Source: Aquibium sp. A9E412 (GTDB lineage Bacteria > Pseudomonadota > Alphaproteobacteria > Rhizobiales > Rhizobiaceae). Taken from it: a DNA stretch of 64,000 nt. A model generated the notes under the pieces. It worked only from the letters and a program-made list of their open reading frames with translations, searched no databases and was not told where the DNA came from. This document shows, one piece after another, positions 33,620 through 42,300 of this stretch; position 1 is the stretch's first letter, and every line of letters begins with the position of its first letter. The stretch is from assembly GCF_030398335.1 (NCBI RefSeq), contig NZ_JAOAOP010000002.1:1-64000 (forward strand), written 5' to 3'. The position numbers and the translations under genes were made by a program.

Positions 33620-34627
33620 TCAGCGGCCGGGCGATGCCGCCGTTTGCCAGTGCCGCGCGAACTCCGCGCGCAACGCCTCCTCGCGCCCGGCATAGCGGCT
33701 GGAAAAGTGGAACGGCACCGCCGTCGCCACGCCGGCGGCGCGCGCGACGGCGCCCGCCTCGGCCGCGGTCAGGTGCCTGCGGGCGGCCGCCAGCGCGGCG
33801 TCGGCCTCCAGGAACGGCGCCTCGATGTAGAGCCGGTCGGCGCCGCGGGCGAGCGCGACCAGGCGGTCGCGGTTGCGGGCATGGCCGGCGAGGTCCGTGG
33901 CGTAGACGACGCGCTGGCCGGGGCCGTGCACCAGCACGCCGGCCTCGACCAGCCGGCCGAGCGTCACAGCATGGCCGTCCGGCAGCGCGACGGGCGTGTC
34001 GGGCGCGGCCCCGCCGCGCAGCGCCCGCTTGGCCTCGGTCAGCCAGGCGCCGACCGGCAGGCCGAGCGCGTCGAGCCGCGGTTTGTGCACGTTGACGCGC
34101 CGGCGCTCCTGCAGCGCGAAGGCGAGGCTCGGCACGCCGTGGTCGAGGGCCGCGCCCTCGACGACGAACTCGGCGTCCTCGGCGAGCAGGCCGGGGGCGA
34201 GCGGCGGCGGCGCCGCCGCCTCGCGGGCGAAGGCGGCGCGTGCGGCAAAGCGTGCGGCGCCGACGAAGCCCTGCGGCGTCCACTCCTCGGCGACGATGGC
34301 GAAGCCGGCCGAGTCGGGACCCAGCAGGTTCCAGGTGTAGGCCGACAGCTTGCCGGCGACCGCCGCGCACAGACCCGGCGGGCCGACCAGGCGCAGCGTG
34401 CGGTCCTGGTAGAGGAAGAGCCGCAGCAGCCGGTCGAAGCCGGCGAAGTGGTCCATGTGCATGTGCGAGACGAAGACCTGGCCGACGCGCAGGATCTCGC
34501 GCGGCGACAGCGCCGAAACGTCGCCCAGGTCGAACAGCAGCGCGCGCCGGCCGAAACGGAAGTCGACGTAGAGCGCCGGGTCGTCGAACGGCCCGTTGAC
34601 CAGGCGCGGCTGCACCAGATGCGACAT
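33620..34627 (-). CDS. MBL-fold metallohydrolase, RNase Z-like
   Basis: This is a 335-residue metallo-beta-lactamase-fold protein. The metal motif is SHMHMDHFAGF (residues about 54-64, HxHxDH), with a third ligand probably H165 in LDHGVPS, an aspartate in VVYATDLAGHARN and a terminal His in VPFHFSSRY. The FDLGDVSALSPREILRVGQVFV start and this motif order resemble RNase Z/arylsulfatase-type MBL proteins; tRNA 3' processing is possible, though many such proteins have other substrates. It reads leftward, convergent with the small gene and divergent from the SRPBCC gene. Confidence 0.88.
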   Translation of the reverse strand: MSHLVQPRLVNGPFDDPALYVDFRFGRRALLFDLGDVSALSPREILRVGQVFVSHMHMDHFAGFDRLLRLFLYQDRTLRLVGPPGLCAAVAGKLSAYTWNLLGPDSAGFAIVAEEWTPQGFVGAARFAARAAFAREAAAPPPLAPGLLAEDAEFVVEGAALDHGVPSLAFALQERRRVNVHKPRLDALGLPVGAWLTEAKRALRGGAAPDTPVALPDGHAVTLGRLVEAGVLVHGPGQRVVYATDLAGHARNRDRLVALARGADRLYIEAPFLEADAALAAARRHLTAAEAGAVARAAGVATAVPFHFSSRYAGREEALRAEFARHWQTAASPGR

Positions 34628-34642
34628 GGCTCCCCGTTTTTC

Positions 34643-34752
34643 CGAGCGCCGTTCCGCCTTTCACGGAATCGCCGACCGGCTCGGCTCCCGCTTGTCCTCT
34701 TGACGCGCTTCCGGACGGCGAACCGGTTTCCACGTCGCCGGGAAACGCGTCA
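34643..34752 (+). repeat. RIME-like palindromic repeat, copy E
   Basis: This is a full copy in a divergent intergenic region between the MBL and SRPBCC genes, unlike the copies that follow stop codons. The first half runs GAGCGCCGTTCC to GACCGGCTCGGCTCC. The second half has TGACGCGCTTCCGGACGGCG, AACCGG and CACGTCGCCGGGAAACGCGT. It is 16 bases from the MBL start codon and could affect its leader or promoter. Confidence 0.85.
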
Positions 34753-34886
34753 GGCCGCCGGAGGAAAGCGCCTGGCGGCGCGAAAGGCAATGCGGCGCGG
34801 GCCGACTTTTCGAGGGAACCTCGGCGCGGCCGGTCGGTTGTCGCAGTGGGACGCGGCACGGCCGCCACCGACTGGGAGACAGCACC

Positions 34887-35555
34887 ATGTACCGTTTCGA
34901 CCGGGACCTCGAGGTCCGCCGGACGCCCGCTATCGGCCTTGCGGCCGTCGCCTTCGCCGCCGGCGCGCTGGCCGTCTACGGCGTCTATCGCGCCGGCCAG
35001 CCGCGACGGCGCGCGCGCTATGCCGGCCACGTGCCCGACAGCGCCCTGCGCGACGGCCGCCGGCTCGGCTGGCGCGAGCAGACGGTGGTCGGCCGTACCG
35101 TGACCATCGCGCGGCCGCGCTCCGAGCTCTACGCCTTCTGGCGCGACTTCGCCAACCTGCCCCGCTTCATGGAGAACGTCCGCGACGTCGCGGTCTCCGA
35201 CACCCGGCGCTCGCGCTGGACCGTTGCCGCGCCGGGCGAGCGCGAGCTGAGCTTCGAGACGACGATCACCGAGGACCGGCCGGGCGAGCTGATCGCCTGG
35301 CGCTCGGACGAGGACGCGCCGGTCCGCAACAGCGGCCGCGTCGTCTTTCGTGACGCGCCGGACGGCCGCGGCACCGAGGTGGAGGCGACTATCGCCTACG
35401 ACCCGCCGGCCGGCGCCGTCGGCCGGCTCGCCGCCAAGCTGTTCCAGCGCGAGCCCAACATCCAGGCCCGCCGCGAGCTGAAGCGCTTCAAGCAGCTCAT
35501 GGAGACCGGCGAAATCGCGACCGCGCAACCGGGTGCTGCGGCACCGCGCGCCTGA
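34887..35555 (+). CDS. SRPBCC-domain membrane-anchored protein
   Basis: This is a 222-residue protein with one N-terminal transmembrane helix (about residues 15-34, [18 protein letters not shown]) and a cyclase/dehydrase-type SRPBCC domain (about 65-205). The domain shows [35 protein letters not shown] and [10 protein letters not shown] at the end. Such proteins bind lipids or small hydrophobic molecules. The start follows a GGGAGACAGCACC leader. It is the first of three rightward genes (SRPBCC, zinc alcohol dehydrogenase, SDR), an arrangement often seen in general-stress loci of alphaproteobacteria. Role inferred, not shown. Confidence 0.88.
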   Translation: MYRFDRDLEVRRTPAIGLAAVAFAAGALAVYGVYRAGQPRRRARYAGHVPDSALRDGRRLGWREQTVVGRTVTIARPRSELYAFWRDFANLPRFMENVRDVAVSDTRRSRWTVAAPGERELSFETTITEDRPGELIAWRSDEDAPVRNSGRVVFRDAPDGRGTEVEATIAYDPPAGAVGRLAAKLFQREPNIQARRELKRFKQLMETGEIATAQPGAAAPRA

Positions 35556-35572
35556 TCCGAAGGAGACACCCC

Positions 35573-36745
35573 ATGCGAGCGCTCACCTGGCACGGCAAGA
35601 AGGACGTCCGCGTCGACACCGTTCCCGATCCGGAGATCGTCAACCCGCGCGACGCCATCGTGCGCATCACCTCGACGGCCATCTGCGGCTCCGACCTGCA
35701 TCTCTACCACGCGATGATCCCGACGCTGCAGCCCGGCGACATCCTGGGCCACGAATTCATGGGCGAGGTCGTCGATGTCGGCCGCGGCAACACCAGCCTG
35801 AAGAAGGGCGACCGCGTGGTCGTGCCCTTCGTGATCGCCTGCGGCAAGTGCTTCTTCTGCGACAGGCAGCAGTTCTCGGCCTGCGACAACTCCAACCCCG
35901 TCGACAGCGCAGACATGTCGGAGACGCTCTACGGCTACCAGACGAGCGGGCTGTTCGGCTATTCTCACCTGACCGGCGGCTATGCCGGCGGCCAGGCCGA
36001 GTATGCCCGGGTGCCGTTTTCCGACGTCGGGCCGATCGTCGTGCCGGACGAGCTGGAGGACGACCAGGTTCTGTTCCTGTCCGACATCCTGCCGACCGGC
36101 TGGATGGCGGCGGAGAACTGCGAGATCGAGGACGGCGACACCGTGGCGGTGTGGGGCTGCGGTCCGGTCGGCCTGTTCGCCATCCAGAGCGCGCTCCTGA
36201 TGGGCGCCCACCAGGTGATCGCCATCGACCACTACCCGCACCGGCTCGAGCTCGCCGAGAAGCTCGGCGCCAAGGTGATCAACTACAAGCACGCCAACGT
36301 GCACAAGGCGCTGGTCGAGATGACCGGCGGCATCGGCCCCGACGCGGTGATCGACGCGGTGGGCATGGAAAGCCACGGCTTCGCGCTCGACAACGTCTAC
36401 GATCGCGCCAAGGAGGCGGTGATGCTGGAGACGGACCGCCCGGCAGCGCTGCGCCAGGCGATCCTGGCCTGCCGCAAGGGCGGCCGGCTGTCGATGCCCG
36501 GCGTCTATGGCGGCTTCGTCGACAAGTTCCCGCTCGGCGCGCTGATGGAGAAGGGGCTGACGGTGCGCAGCGGCCAGACCCACGTGCACCGCTACCTGCC
36601 GAAGCTGCTCGAGATGATCCGCGACCGGCGCATCGACACCACCTTCCTGATCAGCCACCGCATGCCGCTCGAGGAGGCGCCGCAGGGCTACCGCATGTTC
36701 GCCGAGGAGCAGAACCTGACGACCAAGGTCGTCCTCAAGCCGTAG
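35573..36745 (+). CDS. Zinc-dependent alcohol dehydrogenase, formaldehyde-dehydrogenase-like
   Basis: This is a 390-residue MDR-superfamily dehydrogenase. The catalytic-zinc region shows CGSDLHLYH and [12 protein letters not shown]; the structural-zinc lobe has [15 protein letters not shown]. The cofactor motif is [12 protein letters not shown] (about 198-209). The insert between 115 and 145 and the long loop after AVGMESHG are typical of the glutathione-independent formaldehyde dehydrogenase group. AAGGAG lies 7 bases upstream of the start. It is 17 bases behind the SRPBCC gene and 10 before the SDR gene, so these are cotranscribed. Substrate aldehyde or alcohol is unknown. Confidence 0.92.
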   Translation: MRALTWHGKKDVRVDTVPDPEIVNPRDAIVRITSTAICGSDLHLYHAMIPTLQPGDILGHEFMGEVVDVGRGNTSLKKGDRVVVPFVIACGKCFFCDRQQFSACDNSNPVDSADMSETLYGYQTSGLFGYSHLTGGYAGGQAEYARVPFSDVGPIVVPDELEDDQVLFLSDILPTGWMAAENCEIEDGDTVAVWGCGPVGLFAIQSALLMGAHQVIAIDHYPHRLELAEKLGAKVINYKHANVHKALVEMTGGIGPDAVIDAVGMESHGFALDNVYDRAKEAVMLETDRPAALRQAILACRKGGRLSMPGVYGGFVDKFPLGALMEKGLTVRSGQTHVHRYLPKLLEMIRDRRIDTTFLISHRMPLEEAPQGYRMFAEEQNLTTKVVLKP

Positions 36746-36755
36746 GGAGACCGTC

Positions 36756-37544
36756 ATGGCAGACCCGCGCCCCCTCGCCGTCGTCACCGGCGCCTCGAGC
36801 GGCATCGGCTACGAGCTCGCGCGCTGCTGCGCGGAGGACGGCTTCGACCTCGTGGTCGCGGCCGACGAGGCGGCGATCGCGAAGGCCGCCGAGCGGTTGC
36901 GCGCGCTCGACGCCTCGGTGACGGCCGTCGAAGCGGACCTGTCCGGCCCGGACGGGGTCGAGCGGCTGGTGGCGGCGGTCGGCGAGCGGCCGGTCGAGCT
37001 CTTGCTCGCCAATGCCGGCCGCGGTCTCGGCCACGCCTTCCTCGACCAGCAGGTCGGCGACATCCGCCGCGTCATCGACACCAACATCACCGGCACGGTG
37101 CTCTTGGTGCACCGGATCGGCCGCGCGATGCGGCAGCGCGGGCGCGGCCGCATCCTGCTCACCGGCTCGATCGCCGGCTTCATGCCGGGCAGCTTCCAGG
37201 CCGTCTACAACGCCAGCAAGGCCTTCGTCGACAGCTTCGCCTGGGCGCTGCGCAACGAGCTCAAGGACACCGGCGTGACGGTCACCTGCCTGATGCCGGG
37301 GCCGACCGACACGCGCTTCTTCGAGCGCGCCGACATGCTCGACACCCGGGTCGGCGGCGAGATGGACAAGGACGACGCGCGCATGGTGGCGCGCAAGGGC
37401 TATGCCGCCATGATGAAGGGCGAGGACGGCGTCGTGACCGGCTTCTCCAACAAGATCCAGGCGGCGATGGCGCACATGGCGCCGGCCGGCACGCTGGCCG
37501 AGCAGCACCGCAAGATGGCCGAACCCGGCAGCGCCGACGGCTAG
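36756..37544 (+). CDS. Short-chain dehydrogenase/reductase
   Basis: This is a 262-residue classical SDR. The cofactor motif is VVTGASSGIGYELA (residues 8-21), the NAG motif LLLANAGRG, and catalytic serine and YxxxK occur in LLTGSIAGF and AVYNASKAFVDS. PGPTDTRFFERADM follows the active site as in DltE-like SDRs that act on bulky substrates. It is the last gene of the SRPBCC-dehydrogenase-SDR operon and its TAG stop is the first triplet of RIME-like repeat copy F. Confidence 0.92.
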   Translation: MADPRPLAVVTGASSGIGYELARCCAEDGFDLVVAADEAAIAKAAERLRALDASVTAVEADLSGPDGVERLVAAVGERPVELLLANAGRGLGHAFLDQQVGDIRRVIDTNITGTVLLVHRIGRAMRQRGRGRILLTGSIAGFMPGSFQAVYNASKAFVDSFAWALRNELKDTGVTVTCLMPGPTDTRFFERADMLDTRVGGEMDKDDARMVARKGYAAMMKGEDGVVTGFSNKIQAAMAHMAPAGTLAEQHRKMAEPGSADG

Positions 37545-37620
37545 CGCCGTTCTGCTTTTAGCGGGATCGCGGCTCGGCGCCAGCTTGTCGTCTTGACGCG
37601 TTCGCGGACGGCGAACCGGG
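37542..37620 (+). repeat. RIME-like palindromic repeat, copy F (3' truncated)
   Basis: The copy begins at the SDR stop codon (TAGCGCCGTTCTGC) and continues through CGGCTCGGCGCC, TGACGCGTTCGCGGACGGCG and AACCGG, then breaks off. The closing arm (CTTCGCC...GGAAACGCG) is replaced by a GC-rich run. Without that arm the second-half hairpin cannot form. Confidence 0.75.
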
Positions 37621-37756
37621 CGCCGCCGCGCCCGCCCGCCCGCGCTGGCGGAAAAAATTGAACTTCATCATCCCCGCCGCGTTGTTCGGTCTGCGGGCGC
37701 GGCCGCAGCCGCCGGCACGGACGCGCCGCGCCGGGCGAAACGGTCCAGGGGATGCC

Positions 37757-38746
37757 ATGCGAGCGCGCGCCAGCGCAGCCTTCGGCCTTGCGGTTCCAGC
37801 CATCGCGACCGCCGCGTGCTCCGGGCCCCAGTCGGCCCTCGACCCGCACGGCGTCGAGGCGCAGGCGGTCGCCACGCTGTTCTGGTGGATGACGCTCGCC
37901 GGCGCGCTGATCTGGTGCGCGGTCATCGGCGCGCTCGTCTATGCCGGCCGGCGCCGGCGACGCGTCTTCAGCGCCCGCGCCGCCGGCCGCATCGTGCTGT
38001 GGGCCGGCGCGGTGACGCCCTCGGTGCTGCTCCTGATCTTGCTCGGCTACGGCCTGGCGCTGATGCCCGACCTGCGGCCGGCCTCGGCGCTGACGGCGAA
38101 CGACCGGCTCCACGTCGAGGTGGTCGGCGAGCAGTTCTGGTGGCGGGTGATCTATCACCGGCCGGACGGACCGCCGGTCGTCTCGGCCAACGAGGTGCGG
38201 CTGCCGGTCGGCACGCGCGTCGCCTTCAGCCTGAAGAGCGCCGACGTCATCCACGCGTTCTGGATCCCGCAGCTCGGCGGCAAGATGGACATGATCCCCG
38301 GCCGCACCAACCGCTTCTCGCTGCAGGCGACGCGGGCCGGCACCTTCCGCGGGCCGTGCACCGAGTTCTGCGGCCCCTCGCATGCGCTGATGGCCTTCGC
38401 CGCGGTCGCCATGGATGAGGAGGCGTTTGCCGGCTGGCTGGAGCGCGAGGCCGGCCCGGCGGTCCGCACCGAGGGTCCGGGCCTCGACGCCTTCCTGGCC
38501 AATGGCTGCGGCGCCTGCCACACGATCCGCGGCACGCCGGCCGACGGCACCATCGGTCCCGACCTGACGCATCTCGGCGCGCGCAAGACGCTCGCCGCGG
38601 GCGCGCTGCCCAACACCGAGGCGGCCATCGCCCGCTTCGTCGCCGCGCCCGAGGCGGTCAAGCCGGGCGCCCGCATGCCCGCTTTCGGCATGCTGCCCGA
38701 GCGCGAGATCGCCGCCATCGCGGCCTACCTGGCGGGGCTCGAATGA
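37757..38746 (+). CDS. ctaC: Cytochrome c oxidase subunit II fused to cytochrome c
   Basis: This is a 329-residue caa3-type subunit II. It has a lipoprotein signal with lipobox ATAAC (C21), two TM helices (about 36-63 and 80-103), a CuA cupredoxin domain with ligands H166, C201, E203, C205, H209 and M212 (CTEFCGPSHALM), and a C-terminal cytochrome c domain with C251GAC254H255 and axial M307 (RMPAFG). It takes electrons from periplasmic donors to subunit I. ATG 37757 is preceded by AGGGGA; an upstream TTG at 37658 would bury the lipoprotein signal. It overlaps the subunit I gene by 4 bases (ATGA). Confidence 0.95.
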   Translation: MRARASAAFGLAVPAIATAACSGPQSALDPHGVEAQAVATLFWWMTLAGALIWCAVIGALVYAGRRRRRVFSARAAGRIVLWAGAVTPSVLLLILLGYGLALMPDLRPASALTANDRLHVEVVGEQFWWRVIYHRPDGPPVVSANEVRLPVGTRVAFSLKSADVIHAFWIPQLGGKMDMIPGRTNRFSLQATRAGTFRGPCTEFCGPSHALMAFAAVAMDEEAFAGWLEREAGPAVRTEGPGLDAFLANGCGACHTIRGTPADGTIGPDLTHLGARKTLAAGALPNTEAAIARFVAAPEAVKPGARMPAFGMLPEREIAAIAAYLAGLE

Positions 38747-41274
38747 GTGCCGGCGCGCCGCACGAGGACGACGAGGCCGGCGCGGCACGGCGCCGGGCGC
38801 AGGAGGAGCGGCTGCGCCGGGTGTGGGACAACCCGAAGGGCTGGCGCTACTGGACGGCGGTCAACAACACCGAGGTCGGGCTGTGGTACACGGCCATGGC
38901 CTTCGCCTTCATGCTGTTCGCCGGCGTGCTGGCGCTGATGATGCGCGTGCAGCTCGCCGTGCCCGACAACGACTTCCTGTCGGCCGACCTGTTCAACCAG
39001 GCCTTCACCCTGCACGGCACGGTGATGATGTTCCTGTTCGCCGTGCCGGTGTTCGAGGCGGTGGCGATCACCATCCTGCCGCAGATGCTGGGCGCGCGCG
39101 ACCTGCCCTTCCCGCGGCTTTCGGCCTTCGGCTTCTGGTGCTTCGTCATCGGCGGCGTGTTCGTGTGCGGCTCGATCTTCTTCGGCGCGGCGCCCGACAC
39201 CGGCTGGTTCATGTATCCGCCGCTGTCGACCGACCACGAGTATGCCGGCATCGGCGCCGACATCTGGCTGCTCGGCCTGTCCTTCATCGAGGTCGCCTCG
39301 ATCGCGGCGGCGGTGGAGCTGATCGTCGGCGTGCTGAAGTGCCGGCCGCCGGGCATGCGCATCAACCTGACGCCGCTCTACGGCTGGTACGTGCTGGTGG
39401 TCGCCGGCATGATCCTGTTCGCCTTCCCGCCGCTGATCGCCGGCGACATCCTGTTCGAGCTCGAGCGCATGTTCGACTGGCCGTTCTTCGACCCGGCGCG
39501 CGGCGGCGACCCGATCCTGTGGCAGCACCTGTTCTGGATCTTCGGCCATCCCGAGGTCTACATCATCTTCCTGCCGGCGATCGCGCTCCTGGCGATGATC
39601 GTGCCGACCTTCGCGCAGCGGCCGATCATCGGCTATTCGTGGATCGTGCTGGCGGCGGTCGGCACCGGCTTCCTCAGCTTCGGGCTGTGGGTGCACCACA
39701 TGTTCACCACCGGCCTGCCGTCGATCTCGCTCGGCTTCTTCTCGGCCGCCTCGGAGGCGGTGGCGATCCCCACCGGCGTGCAGATCTTCGTCTTCCTGGC
39801 GACGCTGCTGGCCGGGCGGGTCGTCTCCTCGGTGCCGATGCTGTTCGCCGGCGGCGCGCTGGCGATCTTCGTCATCGGCGGGCTGACCGGCGTGATGGTG
39901 GCGCTGGCGCCGTTCGACTGGCAGGCGCACGACACCTACTTCGTCGTCGCCCACCTGCACTACACGCTGATCGGCGGCATGCTGTTTCCCACCTTCGCCG
40001 GCCTCTACTACTTCTATCCGATGATCGGCGGGCGCATGCTGTCGGAGCGGCTCGGCCGGATCGGCTTCTGGCTGATGTTCGTCGGCTTCAACGTCGCCTT
40101 CTTCCCGATGCACCTGTCGGGCCTGCGCGGCATGCCGCGGCGCGTCTTCACCTATCCCGAGGAGCTCGGCCTGACCGTCCTCAACATGGTCTCCACCGTC
40201 GGCGCCTTCGTCTTCGCCGCCGGCGTGCTGGTCATCGTGTGGGCGGTGGTGCGGCCCAAGGGCGGCGAGCCCTACGCCAGACGCAACCCGTGGAACGCCG
40301 GCACGCTGGAATGGCTGATCGAGATGCCGGGCGAGAACTGGGGCGTGCGCTCGGTGCCGATCATCGAGAGCCGCTACCCGCTGTGGGAGCAGGAAAACCT
40401 GATGCGCGACGTCGACGCCGGGCTCTACTACCTGCCCGACGCGGAGGAAGGCCGGCGCGAGACGCTGGTCACCAGCGTGCTCGACGGCAAGCCGATCCAG
40501 TGCCTGCGCGTGCCCGGCCCGGCCTATGTGACGATCGTCGCGGCGGCGGCGCTCGGCTCGGTCTTCATCTTCATGACCTACAAATGGTGGCTCGCCGCGC
40601 TGGCCGGCGGCATCGTCGCCACCGCCGCCATTCTCTACTGGCTGTGGACCGGAACCGCCGAGATCCCGGAAAAGCCGGAGAAGGACATCGGCCGCGGCGT
40701 CAGCCTGCCGCTTTACGTGTCCGGCCCCCGCTCGGTCGGCTGGTGGGCGATGTTCATCACCATGGTGGGCGACGGCACGGCGCTCGCCAGCCTGCTGTTC
40801 GGCTATTTCTTCTACTGGACGGTACATCCCGACTTCACCGATGCGGCGGCCGGCCCCGGCACCGCCTGGCCCTCGGCGGCGGTCGCGCTGACGGCGGCGG
40901 CCTGGGCGGCCATGCTGGCCGCGCGCGCCCTCAACCGGCGCGGCCGGGCCGGCACCATGCGGCTGGCGCTGCTCGCGGCCATGGCGCTGGCCGTGCTCGG
41001 CGCGGCGGCCGGCCTCGCCGGCCCCTGGACGCACGGCATGCAGCCGACCACCCACACCTATCCGGCGATCGTCTGGACGCTCGTCATCTGGATCGCCGTG
41101 CACGGCGCGGTCGGCGTCGTCATGCAGGCCTACTGCGTGGCGCGCAGCCTGGCCGGCCGGCTGACGCGCGAGCACGACATCGACCTGGAGAACGTCGTGC
41201 TCTACTGGCACTTCATGCTCGTCTCGGCGGTGCTGACCTTCGCCACCGTCGGCTTCTTCCCGCTGGCGACGTGA
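38743..41274 (+). CDS. ctaD: Cytochrome c oxidase, fused subunits I and III
   Basis: This is an 843-residue haem-copper oxidase core: subunit I (about 1-600) fused to a subunit III-like domain (about 650-843). Haem ligands are H91 (TLHGTVMM), H404 and H406 (VAHLHYTLIGG); CuB has H269 cross-linked to Y273 (FGHPEVY), H318 and H319 (WVHHMFTTG). D-channel D120 (ARDLPFPR) and E271 are present. The usual K-channel lysine in PTGxK is Q347 (IPTGVQIF), and asparagines of the D-channel (N121/N139 in Rhodobacter numbering) are replaced (I109, S127). Proton pumping may therefore be altered. The gene is translationally coupled to subunit II. Confidence 0.95.
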   Translation: MSAGAPHEDDEAGAARRRAQEERLRRVWDNPKGWRYWTAVNNTEVGLWYTAMAFAFMLFAGVLALMMRVQLAVPDNDFLSADLFNQAFTLHGTVMMFLFAVPVFEAVAITILPQMLGARDLPFPRLSAFGFWCFVIGGVFVCGSIFFGAAPDTGWFMYPPLSTDHEYAGIGADIWLLGLSFIEVASIAAAVELIVGVLKCRPPGMRINLTPLYGWYVLVVAGMILFAFPPLIAGDILFELERMFDWPFFDPARGGDPILWQHLFWIFGHPEVYIIFLPAIALLAMIVPTFAQRPIIGYSWIVLAAVGTGFLSFGLWVHHMFTTGLPSISLGFFSAASEAVAIPTGVQIFVFLATLLAGRVVSSVPMLFAGGALAIFVIGGLTGVMVALAPFDWQAHDTYFVVAHLHYTLIGGMLFPTFAGLYYFYPMIGGRMLSERLGRIGFWLMFVGFNVAFFPMHLSGLRGMPRRVFTYPEELGLTVLNMVSTVGAFVFAAGVLVIVWAVVRPKGGEPYARRNPWNAGTLEWLIEMPGENWGVRSVPIIESRYPLWEQENLMRDVDAGLYYLPDAEEGRRETLVTSVLDGKPIQCLRVPGPAYVTIVAAAALGSVFIFMTYKWWLAALAGGIVATAAILYWLWTGTAEIPEKPEKDIGRGVSLPLYVSGPRSVGWWAMFITMVGDGTALASLLFGYFFYWTVHPDFTDAAAGPGTAWPSAAVALTAAAWAAMLAARALNRRGRAGTMRLALLAAMALAVLGAAAGLAGPWTHGMQPTTHTYPAIVWTLVIWIAVHGAVGVVMQAYCVARSLAGRLTREHDIDLENVVLYWHFMLVSAVLTFATVGFFPLAT

Positions 41275-41281
41275 GGTGGCG

Positions 41282-41662
41282 ATGCGGCTCGTCCCCAAAG
41301 AGATCGAGAGCCTGTGGACGCTGTTCACCGGACCGGTGGTGTGGGCGGCGCACTTCCTCGTCTGCTATGTCGGCGGCGCGGTCTACTGCGCGCGGCGCGA
41401 GTGGCTCGGCTTCGGCTTCGAATGGGTGCGCATCGGCGTCGGCGCGGCGACCGCGGTGGCGCTGGCGCTGATCGTCGCCGCGGCCTGGCTGTCGTGGCGG
41501 CAATGGGGCTTCGGCACCGAGGACCCGCCGCACGACGCGGCCACGGCGCACGACCGGCGCAGCTTCCAGGGCTTCGCGACGCTGCTGCTGTCGGGGCTGA
41601 GCTTCGTCGCCGTCGTCTACACCGCGCTGCCGGTGCTGATGATCGCGGAGTGCAACCCGTGA
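41282..41662 (+). CDS. Small membrane protein of the oxidase cluster
   Basis: This is a 126-residue protein with three hydrophobic helices at about residues 12-34, 48-70 and 97-120. It starts at ATG 41282, with a GAGGTGGC site just upstream; a GTG at 41276 is an alternative. It reads PKEIESLWTLFTGPVVWAAH at the N terminus and ends at a GTGA overlap with the CtaG gene. Position between the fused oxidase subunit and CtaG suggests an accessory or assembly role, perhaps replacing a small subunit IV. I do not recognise a named family. Confidence 0.75.
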   Translation: MRLVPKEIESLWTLFTGPVVWAAHFLVCYVGGAVYCARREWLGFGFEWVRIGVGAATAVALALIVAAAWLSWRQWGFGTEDPPHDAATAHDRRSFQGFATLLLSGLSFVAVVYTALPVLMIAECNP

Positions 41663-42300
41663 GGCGGGCGGCGCTGACCGGCGGGCTGGCCGCGCTGGCG
41701 CTCGTGTGGGGCGGCCCGCTGCTCGGCCTCGCCGAGGCCTCCTTCACCCGCCACATGATCGTGCACATGGGGGTGGTGGCGGTCGCCGCGCCGCTGCTCG
41801 GCATCGGCCTCGCCGGCAGCCGGCTCGACCCCTCGCCGTTCGTGCCGGTGCTGTTTTCGCCCGTCGTCGCCTCGCTCGTCGACCTCGTTGTGGTGTGGCT
41901 GTGGCACGTGCCGGCGATGCGCGCGCTGGTGGCGGTCTCCGTGCCGGCGGCGATCGCCGAGCAGGCGAGCTTCCTGGCAGCGGGGCTGGTGCTGTGGCTG
42001 GCCTGCCTCGGCGGCCCGGCGGCGGCCGGGCCGCGGCGCGAGGCGGCCGGCGCCTTCGGCCTGCTGCTCACCTCCGTCCACATGACGCTGCTCGGCGCGC
42101 TGCTCGCGCTCGCCCCGCGCGCGCTCTACGGCACCGGCGCCGTGACCTGCTTCGGCGTGAGCCTGTCGCCGGCCGAGGACCAGCAGATCGGCGGCGTCGT
42201 CATGCTGCTCGTCGGCGCCGCGGTCTACACGGCCGGCGGGCTGGCGCTGCTCGGCCGGGTGCTTTCGCCGTCGCCGGCGGCCGGGGACGGACTGCGATGA
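41659..42300 (+). CDS. ctaG: CtaG-family cytochrome c oxidase assembly protein
   Basis: This is a 213-residue multi-helix membrane protein of the caa3-type CtaG family (not the periplasmic Cox11 type). Histidine-bearing motifs fit the family: FTRHMIVHMGVV, WLWHVPAMRA, and TSVHMTLLGALLALAPRALYG, followed by SPAEDQQIGGVVML. Such proteins help insert copper into caa3 oxidases. The GTG start at 41659 overlaps the previous stop. The length is shorter than Bacillus CtaG (about 290), mostly from a missing N-terminal helix or two. Gene order supports the call. Confidence 0.85.
   Translation: MRRAALTGGLAALALVWGGPLLGLAEASFTRHMIVHMGVVAVAAPLLGIGLAGSRLDPSPFVPVLFSPVVASLVDLVVVWLWHVPAMRALVAVSVPAAIAEQASFLAAGLVLWLACLGGPAAAGPRREAAGAFGLLLTSVHMTLLGALLALAPRALYGTGAVTCFGVSLSPAEDQQIGGVVMLLVGAAVYTAGGLALLGRVLSPSPAAGDGLR

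Noticed and set aside
38725-41328. An 867-residue antisense open frame opposite the fused oxidase subunit gene
   Set aside because: It exists because high GC content removes stops on the other strand; composition is unnatural (His/Arg/Gln-rich) and the sense strand encodes a clear oxidase with all ligands.
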